Assembly (NCBI GenBank): GCA_903928835.1
Contig: CAIYSK010000085.1
Location: 1-12,827 of the forward strand
Direction: 5' to 3'
Origin: an uncultured cyanobacterium
Lineage (GTDB): Bacteria; Cyanobacteriota; Cyanobacteriia; PCC-6307; Cyanobiaceae
DNA length: 12,827 nt
Shown: positions 7,741 to 12,827 of the stretch, piece after piece
Position numbering within the stretch: position 1 is the stretch's first letter
Layout of the letters: each line of letters opens with the position of its first letter
Program-made: the position numbers and the translations under genes
The notes under the pieces: generated by a model
Databases searched by the model: none
Seen by the model: the letters and a program-made list of their open reading frames with translations, nothing else
Told to the model about the DNA's origin: nothing

Positions 7741-9356
7741 ATCGGTAGCCGGCGCTTCAACTGGGAAAGGAGCTGGTTCGCCAACTGCTGCGCTTCTGGC
7801 ACTCCGGCTGCTGTGGCCATCCATCCATAAATTGCCAGACCCATGGCGCCACTCAGGACCATCTGTAGGCCAAGGCCCGCCACCCCCTGGGGCCAAGCCA
7901 CAAACGAGGCCAGGACCCAAGCCGCCCCGCCAGCCACCGCAGCCGCACCGAGGAGCAGAAGCGAATCTCGGGCCCAGACCCGCAATGGCAAACCACCCAA
8001 CCGGGATTGAAGGGCCAAAAGCAGCGCCAGGCAGGTGATGGCATTCACCCCCACCGTGGCCAACACCAGCCCAGGGGCACCGAAATTAAAAGCAGGCAGC
8101 TGCTGGCCCCAGGGGGTGGGCCCACCCACCAACATCCAGTCGAAGATCACATTGAGGCCAATGCCTGCCACCGACAACCGAAACGGCGTGGTGCCATCGC
8201 CAAGGGCATAAAACACCCGCACCAACACATCGCGCCCCAGATACACCGGCATGCCAAAGCCATAGGCCATCAGCAAGCTGGTCACAATCTCGGCGGCCTG
8301 GTGGTCGAAGGCACCGCGCTCGTAGACAAGGGCCACAATCGGCCCGGCCAGGGCCACAAATAGGGCGCCGAGGGGCAGCATGCTGGCGCTCGAGAGCATC
8401 AAGCCCTGGCGGATCCGGTCAATGAGGGCCGGGCGATCGGCAGGGGCCGTAAGCCTGGCGAACACAGGCAAAAGCGGCACCAGCAAAGCATTGGAGAGCA
8501 GGCCCAAGGGTGTCTGCACCAACAAGTTGGCGTAGCCAAGGCCGGCGGCCGCGCCAAGGATTCCTGAGGCAAAAAACAGATCCGTAAACACGTTGATCTG
8601 CAGCATCCCGGAGGAGAGGGTGGCTGGGCCCATCACCTGCAGCACCTCCTGGACCCCGGAGTGCTTCCAATCCCAAACCAGCTGGAATTTGTTCAGCCCT
8701 TGTTTGGCCAGGGCAGGCAGCTGAATCAACCACTGCAACAGCGCCCCCAAGGTGGTACTGGCAGCCAAAACAATGCCCCCAAGCACGGCCTGCTGGGGAA
8801 GGGCAAGGGCCGGACCTAGCTGCCACCAAAGCAGGCCAAGGCCGCCAATCACCGCGACGCTGGAGAGCAACGGGCTGACCGAAGGCAACCAAAAAACATC
8901 GGCGGCATTAAGTGCACCAAAGCCGAGGCCGATCAAGCCGGCAAAGAGGGCCATCGGCGCCATCCAGCGCAGCTCAAGCACGGCGATCGCATGGCGTTCG
9001 GCATCGAGGCCTGGACCCACGAGCGTGATCAAGGGATCCGCCGCCACCAGCAACACCAGGGTGACCCCAATCAGGCCCGCCCCCACGATCGTGTTGATCG
9101 CCGCCAGCACGTGGGCCCCCTCCTCCCGGGGTCGCCGGGCCAGCACGCTCACCATGGCGCTGTGGAAGGGGCCGTTAATCCCCCCAAGCAGGATCAATAA
9201 AAAGCCCGGCAGCACATAGGCGTAGTTGTAGGCGTCATAGGCGGCACCCACACCAAAGGCCGCCGCAATCACCTGTTGCCGCACCAGGCCCGCCACCTTG
9301 CTGAGGGCAGTGGCCACGGCCACGATCAAGGCAATCCGGCGCAGCGATCGACTCAT
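7734..9356 (-). CDS. murJ: MurJ/MviN-family lipid II flippase homologue
   Basis: This is an inner-membrane protein of the MOP exporter superfamily, 540 residues with about 14 hydrophobic segments, the usual MurJ size. In well-studied bacteria MurJ moves lipid II across the membrane for peptidoglycan synthesis. Family marks visible are SKVAGLVRQQVIAAAFG at 19-35, DAYNYAYVLP at 41-50, MGPATLSSG at 242-250, VYERGAFD at 344-351, and the FYALGDGTTPF segment near 382. I chose ATG at 9356 (MSRSLRRIAL), which opens directly into the first helix; the reading frame stays open 83 codons further upstream but that stretch is Arg/Gly-rich and antisense to sfsA. Against E. coli, Arg24 and Asp39 are kept (Arg26, Asp41), Arg18 becomes Lys20, and the positions of Arg52 and Arg270 are leucines (54 and 278). 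It is divergent from sfsA across 38 bases. Confidence 0.9.
   Translation of the reverse strand: MSRSLRRIALIVAVATALSKVAGLVRQQVIAAAFGVGAAYDAYNYAYVLPGFLLILLGGINGPFHSAMVSVLARRPREEGAHVLAAINTIVGAGLIGVTLVLLVAADPLITLVGPGLDAERHAIAVLELRWMAPMALFAGLIGLGFGALNAADVFWLPSVSPLLSSVAVIGGLGLLWWQLGPALALPQQAVLGGIVLAASTTLGALLQWLIQLPALAKQGLNKFQLVWDWKHSGVQEVLQVMGPATLSSGMLQINVFTDLFFASGILGAAAGLGYANLLVQTPLGLLSNALLVPLLPVFARLTAPADRPALIDRIRQGLMLSSASMLPLGALFVALAGPIVALVYERGAFDHQAAEIVTSLLMAYGFGMPVYLGRDVLVRVFYALGDGTTPFRLSVAGIGLNVIFDWMLVGGPTPWGQQLPAFNFGAPGLVLATVGVNAITCLALLLALQSRLGGLPLRVWARDSLLLLGAAAVAGGAAWVLASFVAWPQGVAGLGLQMVLSGAMGLAIYGWMATAAGVPEAQQLANQLLSQLKRRLPMA
8983..8990. repeat. HIP1 octamer
   Basis: GCGATCGC lies within murJ. 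Confidence 0.7.
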
Positions 9357-9394
9357 GGCCGGCAGTATGGCGGGCTTGCCCCAGCCCTCCAACC

Positions 9395-10174
9395 ATGGCC
9401 ACCGAGAAAACCGCGGGCACACCCATCGAAATCCTCCAGCTCGGGCCCCTAGTGGAGGGCACCTTGGTGAAGCGCTACAAACGCTTCTTAGCCGATGTGG
9501 AACTCGACAACGGCGACCTGGTGACCGCCCATTGCCCCAATACCGGCCCCATGACGGGCGTGCTGCACCCCGGCGGCCGGGTCCGCCTCCGCCACGCCCC
9601 CTCACCCACCCGCAAGCTGGCCTGGACCTGGGAGCAAGCCCAGGTCCTTGGCGCCCATGGCGACGAGCTCTGGGTGGGGATCAACACAGCCCTACCCAAC
9701 ACCTTGGTGCGCGCCACGATCGAGGCCGGATGCCTGGAGCCCTGGCTTGGGCCGATTGGCGCCATCAAGCCTGAGGTGCCCTACGGGGAAGGTCGCCGCA
9801 GCCGCATCGACCTGCTGCTCACCCCCGGGGAAGGTGCCCGCGATCCCAGGCCGATCTATCTCGAAGTCAAAAACACCACTTGGACCCAGGGGGAGCTCGC
9901 CCTCTTCCCCGACACCGTGACCGAGCGGGGGCAAAAGCATCTGGTGGAGCTCAAGGCCCTCCTCCCCGAAGCCCGGGCCGTGCTTGTGCCTTGCTTGAGC
10001 CGGGCCGATGTCACCCGCTTTGCCCCAGGGGATTCGGCCGATCCTCGCTACGGAGACCTCTTCCGCGAGGCTCTGGAAGCCGGCGTGGAAGTGCTGCCCT
10101 GCACCTATGCCTTTTCCAAGACGAGCGTGTCCTGGCTTGGGCTCGCCCAGGTTGAAGCCAGGGGGCCCGCCTAG
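9395..10174 (+). CDS. sfsA: SfsA family protein (sugar fermentation stimulation protein homologue)
   Basis: This 259-residue protein shows the SfsA pattern from end to end: KRYKRFLADVEL at 26-37, the HCPNTGPM motif at 47-54 and FPDTVTERGQKHL at 171-183. It also has a PD-(D/E)XK-like core made of Asp139 (SRIDLLL) and Glu157/Lys159 (YLEVKN). E. coli SfsA was described as affecting maltose metabolism and as DNA-binding; the biochemical role in cyanobacteria is unknown to me. The core suggests a nuclease-like fold, which is inference. The N-terminus runs about 15 residues longer than compact family members, but ATG 9395 is the only good start. No Shine-Dalgarno sequence is visible. ispH starts 60 bases downstream. 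Confidence 0.92.
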   Translation: MATEKTAGTPIEILQLGPLVEGTLVKRYKRFLADVELDNGDLVTAHCPNTGPMTGVLHPGGRVRLRHAPSPTRKLAWTWEQAQVLGAHGDELWVGINTALPNTLVRATIEAGCLEPWLGPIGAIKPEVPYGEGRRSRIDLLLTPGEGARDPRPIYLEVKNTTWTQGELALFPDTVTERGQKHLVELKALLPEARAVLVPCLSRADVTRFAPGDSADPRYGDLFREALEAGVEVLPCTYAFSKTSVSWLGLAQVEARGPA

Positions 10175-10234
10175 GGAGACCAACCGGCGGCATGGGGCGC
10201 CCATAGAGTTTGCGCACCCCCAGTAGCGGCCTTC

Positions 10235-11431
10235 GTGGATACCCGCGCCTTTAAACGCTCCCTGCACCATTCGGAGCGCTACAACCGCCGCGGCTTTGGC
10301 CTCGGTGAAGAAGTAGCCGGGAGCCTCGAGCAGGCCTACCAAAGCGACCTGATCGCCAAGCTGCGCGAAAGCGGCTACGAATTACACCGCGGTCGGCTCA
10401 CGATTCGCCTGGCCGAGGCCTTTGGTTTTTGTTGGGGCGTGGAACGGGCTGTGGCCATGGCCTACGAAACCCGCCGGCACTACCCCACCGAGCGCATCTG
10501 GATCACCAACGAAATCATTCACAATCCCTCCGTGAATGACCATCTCCGCGAGATGGACGTGCAATTCATCCAGGTTGAGGGCGGCGTGAAGGACTTCTCT
10601 GAAGTGGCCAGCGGCGACGTGGTGATCCTGCCTGCCTTTGGCGCCACCGTGCAGGAAATGCAGCTGCTCAATGAACGCGGCTGCCACATCGTCGACACCA
10701 CCTGTCCCTGGGTGTCAAAGGTGTGGAACACCGTGGAGAAACACAAAAAACACGCCTTCACCTCAATCATCCACGGCAAGGTGAAGCACGAGGAAACCCT
10801 GGCCACCTCATCCTTTGCCGGCACCTATCTGGTGGTGCTCGACATGGCCGAAGCCCAAATGGTGTGCGACTACATCCTGGAGGGAGGCGATCGGCACGCC
10901 TTCATGGCCCGGTTCGCCAAGGCCTGCTCCCCTGGCTTTGATCCGGATCGCGATCTGGCCCGCGTGGGCGTCGCCAACCAGACCACGATGCTCAAAAGCG
11001 AGACCGAAGAGATCGGCCGCCTGTTTGAGCGCACGATGTTGCAGCGCTACGGCCCAGCTGAGCTGAGCGAGCATTTCCTGGCCTTCAACACCATCTGCGA
11101 CGCCACCCAGGAACGCCAGGACGCCATGTTTGCCCTGGTCGATGAGCCCCTGGATTTGATGGTGGTGATCGGCGGCTACAACTCCTCCAACACCACCCAC
11201 CTGCAGGAAATCGCCGTCAGCCGAGGTATCCGCTCCTTTCACATCGACACTCCAGAGCGGATTGGTCCTGGCAACCAAATCGAGCACATGCCCCTGGGCA
11301 GTGCCCTGGAAACGGAACGTCCGTTTTTACCTGAGGGGCCGATCCGTGTGGGCATCACCTCCGGCGCCTCCACCCCCGACCGCGTGGTGGAGGACATCAT
11401 TGAGCGCATGGTGGCCTTGACGGAGGCCTAA
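10235..11431 (+). CDS. ispH: 4-hydroxy-3-methylbut-2-enyl diphosphate reductase
   Basis: This is the last enzyme of the MEP (non-mevalonate) isoprenoid pathway, a [4Fe-4S] protein that reduces HMBPP to IPP and DMAPP, feeding carotenoid, phytol and quinone synthesis. It is the long 398-residue cyanobacterial/plastid form. Cluster cysteines are Cys66 (GFCWGVE), Cys157 (TTCPWVSK) and Cys288 (TICDAT). Substrate histidines are His96 (NEIIHNP) and His180 ([11 protein letters not shown]), with the acid/base glutamate in KHEE. The start is GTG at 10235: [20 protein letters not shown] is the standard opening of cyanobacterial IspH. The 60-base gap after sfsA holds a CATAGAGT that could be a -10 element, and a small palindrome at 10192-10204. 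Confidence 0.96.
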   Translation: MDTRAFKRSLHHSERYNRRGFGLGEEVAGSLEQAYQSDLIAKLRESGYELHRGRLTIRLAEAFGFCWGVERAVAMAYETRRHYPTERIWITNEIIHNPSVNDHLREMDVQFIQVEGGVKDFSEVASGDVVILPAFGATVQEMQLLNERGCHIVDTTCPWVSKVWNTVEKHKKHAFTSIIHGKVKHEETLATSSFAGTYLVVLDMAEAQMVCDYILEGGDRHAFMARFAKACSPGFDPDRDLARVGVANQTTMLKSETEEIGRLFERTMLQRYGPAELSEHFLAFNTICDATQERQDAMFALVDEPLDLMVVIGGYNSSNTTHLQEIAVSRGIRSFHIDTPERIGPGNQIEHMPLGSALETERPFLPEGPIRVGITSGASTPDRVVEDIIERMVALTEA

Positions 11432-11450
11432 GGCCCAACCGGGGGGCTTT
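11430..11450 (+). terminator. Weak candidate terminator after ispH
   Basis: AAGGCCC can pair with GGGCTTT across a 7-base loop (7 pairs including one G-U), starting within the ispH stop codon. The T run is short and partly inside the stem, so termination would be inefficient if it occurs. Confidence 0.3.
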
Positions 11451-11614
11451 ACATTGTTTAAAGGTTCAGCCGCGTCAAACGGTCCAGCCACCTCCAACGG
11501 TCGAGACCCCTCGCCGCCAGGCCCGAGCGCTCCTTCGGGATTGTTCTCCTTGTTTCGCCAGTCGTGACGCCGTTGCTTTCCTTGCTGTCGTCGTCACGAA
11601 CGCCAGCAACCGCG

Positions 11615-12253
11615 ATGGCAGTCCAATCCCCGGCAGAGTCCTCGCCCATGCTGAGCCTGCGCCAAATCGATGATCCACGGGTGCGCTGTTACACCAGCAG
11701 CTTTTCCGATCTGATGGAAATGCGGGCGCCAGCTCCTGTGGTGCAGGCCTACCTGGATAGCCATGGGGCATGGTTCCGGCGCTGTGCGGCACCGATGCAG
11801 GTGAGCCCCATCGGCACGAATGGCTATCTGCTCACGCTCGGACGCTTTGGCAACTTTGGCTTCGACGTGGAGCCCACCATTGGCCTCGAGCTGCTCCCCC
11901 AAAGCCAGGGGGTGTATCGCATCATCACGGTGCCCATCCCGGCTGGCGAGACCAGCCTCGAGGGCCTCTACGACGTGGAGTTCAACGCCTCCCTCCAACT
12001 CAAGGAACCCAGCGCAAGCCCTGGAGACCCCGAAGTGCTCACCCTCGTCCGGTGGGAATTGGATTTGAGTGTTTGGATCCAACTCCCTGGAGTGATCACC
12101 TTGCTCCCAGACAGCCTGGTTCAAAGCAGCGGCGACCACTTGCTTAAACAAATTGTGCGCCAGATTTCCCGCAAACTCACCTGGAAGGTTCAAGAGGACT
12201 TCCACGCCAGCCATGGCCTGGAATGCCCCCCCAGGCAGCGGGCCAGATTTTAG
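11615..12253 (+). CDS. DUF1997 family protein
   Basis: This 212-residue soluble protein belongs to the DUF1997 family of cyanobacteria and plastids, as judged by the layout. An opening strand (RCYTSSFSDLM) is followed by a helix (PVVQAYLDSHGAWF), the GRFGNFGFDVEPTIGLEL stretch, then LTLVRWELDLSVWIQLPG and a long C-terminal helix from HLLKQIVRQISRKL onward. I know no established function. Starts are uncertain: GTG 11564 (229 residues), ATG 11615 (212) or ATG 11648 (201). I chose 11615 because the segment before it is low-complexity Ser/Leu text, but 11648 is nearly as good. The 183 bases after ispH hold nothing else I can support beyond the weak hairpin. Its TAG overlaps the TAA of the convergent DUF4079 gene. 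Confidence 0.82.
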   Translation: MAVQSPAESSPMLSLRQIDDPRVRCYTSSFSDLMEMRAPAPVVQAYLDSHGAWFRRCAAPMQVSPIGTNGYLLTLGRFGNFGFDVEPTIGLELLPQSQGVYRIITVPIPAGETSLEGLYDVEFNASLQLKEPSASPGDPEVLTLVRWELDLSVWIQLPGVITLLPDSLVQSSGDHLLKQIVRQISRKLTWKVQEDFHASHGLECPPRQRARF

Positions 12254-12714
12254 GCCGGCCGGTTTTCCCAGATCTTCGCCACGATCTGCATGCCACTGAC
12301 GGCCTGCCAGAGGAACAAGGTCATCAGACCCATATTTAGGCCCACATGGGCTTTGCGGGCAATCAGATTGCCCTGTTGCATCAAGGGCGTGAGCGACGCA
12401 GCGATCGCAATCATGCAAGTCATGGCGATCCCCACAAGCAGGTGGGGCCCCACAAACAACTTGCCGTTGTTGAGGTAGGTGACGGCCATGCCCCCAAAGG
12501 TGCCGATCACCATGATCGCCAGCAAAACGCTGCCAATCTGGAAATGGCGCTTGGCGAATTGCCCCTTGATCAACTGTTTGCGGGCCTCGGGATCCGCCGT
12601 GCGGGTGCGCTTGGCCTTGATGCCCAAGAACATGCCGTAGCCAGCAAGAGCTAATAGGCTCCACATCAACAACGGATGCAGAAAGTTGAGGTTGTAGGCA
12701 AGCGCTTCAGGCAT
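12250..12714 (-). CDS. DUF4079 family four-helix membrane protein
   Basis: This 154-residue integral membrane protein has four hydrophobic segments, at about 12-32, 59-80, 88-110 and 122-146, and matches my recollection of the cyanobacterial DUF4079 family. A basic soluble loop (about 33-56) joins helices 1 and 2. One histidine sits at the start of each helix: His13 (NFLHPLL), His57 (KRHFQIG), His91 (GPHLLVG) and His123 (KAHVGLN). This places two on each face of the membrane, as in di-heme cytochrome b561, so a b-type haem redox role is a reasonable inference, not proven. The ATG at 12714 (MPEALAYNLNFLHP) gives a compact start; no Shine-Dalgarno sequence is evident. Its 3' end overlaps that of the DUF1997 gene by 4 bases. 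Confidence 0.85.
   Translation of the reverse strand: MPEALAYNLNFLHPLLMWSLLALAGYGMFLGIKAKRTRTADPEARKQLIKGQFAKRHFQIGSVLLAIMVIGTFGGMAVTYLNNGKLFVGPHLLVGIAMTCMIAIAASLTPLMQQGNLIARKAHVGLNMGLMTLFLWQAVSGMQIVAKIWENRPA
12401..12408. repeat. HIP1 octamer
   Basis: GCGATCGC lies within the DUF4079 gene. Confidence 0.7.
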
Positions 12715-12827
12715 GGCAGCAAAAATGGGCCTAGGGAGCAGCCGGGGCTGAGAGAGCGAAACTACAACTGGCCTGACCTTGGCGGCGAGCTCGGTCGAGA
12801 AAATTGAGTGGAAACAATTCCAGTCAA

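Noticed and set aside
9357..9605. An 83-codon upstream extension of murJ
   Set aside because: The stretch is Gly/Arg-rich, lies antisense to sfsA, and precedes a perfect family start at 9356.
6883..10174. The small gene cluster beside murJ and sfsA as a defence or toxin-antitoxin system
   Set aside because: No toxin, nuclease effector, NTPase or antitoxin motif. One of the genes is a recognised cyanobacterial family, and the neighbours are core genes.
10192..10204. Palindrome ATGGG-GCG-CCCAT upstream of ispH as an operator
   Set aside because: Arms are only five bases with a three-base gap, and it matches no cyanobacterial regulator site I know.
12715..12827. Promoter or gene start at the window end
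   Set aside because: TTGACT on the minus strand (12822-12827) lacks a convincing -10 at 16-19 bases, and no supported reading frame is present.

Overview
The window is G+C-rich and looks like the conserved chromosomal core of a picocyanobacterium (Synechococcus/Cyanobium type). Three cyanobacterial protein families of unknown function (DUF3769, DUF3181, DUF1997) and one small membrane family (DUF4079) lie among housekeeping genes. IspH is the long cyanobacterial form. MurJ resembles the cyanobacterial branch, and three HIP1 octamers (GCGATCGC) are present. I see no transposase, integrase, CRISPR array, phage gene, toxin-antitoxin pair or biosynthetic cluster. I recognise no undescribed defence or mobile system here; the interest lies in details of individual core genes.

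Layout. Positions 1-760 hold the 3' end of a DUF3769 (LptD-like outer-membrane barrel) gene on the plus strand, with clearly lower G+C than the rest. It converges on a five-gene minus-strand run, probably one transcription unit, read glyA (6594-5329), WecA/MraY-type sugar-phosphate transferase (5322-4210), cinA (4181-2934), leuC (2883-1474), leuD (1396-782). Upstream of glyA is a minus-strand tRNA-Arg(ACG) at 6750-6823 with its own hairpin-plus-T8 terminator at 6686-6707.

Positions 6883-7703 carry three small plus-strand genes: a two-helix membrane protein, a DUF3181 protein overlapping it by 4 bases, and an unrecognised 89-residue protein. They converge on murJ (9356-7734, minus). murJ is divergent from sfsA (9395-10174, plus) across only 38 bases. 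ispH (10235-11431) and a DUF1997 gene (11615-12253) follow on the plus strand. The DUF1997 gene converges, with a 4-base stop overlap, on a minus-strand DUF4079 membrane protein (12714-12250). The last 113 bases hold no gene I can support.

Functions. LeuC and LeuD form isopropylmalate isomerase (leucine synthesis). GlyA supplies glycine and one-carbon units. CinA is a nucleotide-recycling protein. The GT4-type transferase and MurJ work on polyprenyl-linked sugars at the inner membrane. DUF3769 belongs to outer-membrane assembly. IspH makes isoprenoid precursors. No single pathway unites the window.

Points most worth a second look: MurJ has leucines where E. coli MurJ has two essential cavity arginines; DUF4079 shows a four-histidine, four-helix pattern like a di-heme cytochrome b561; two short tandem duplications sit exactly over stop codons; and amt1, which I recall between sfsA and ispH in marine relatives, is absent there.
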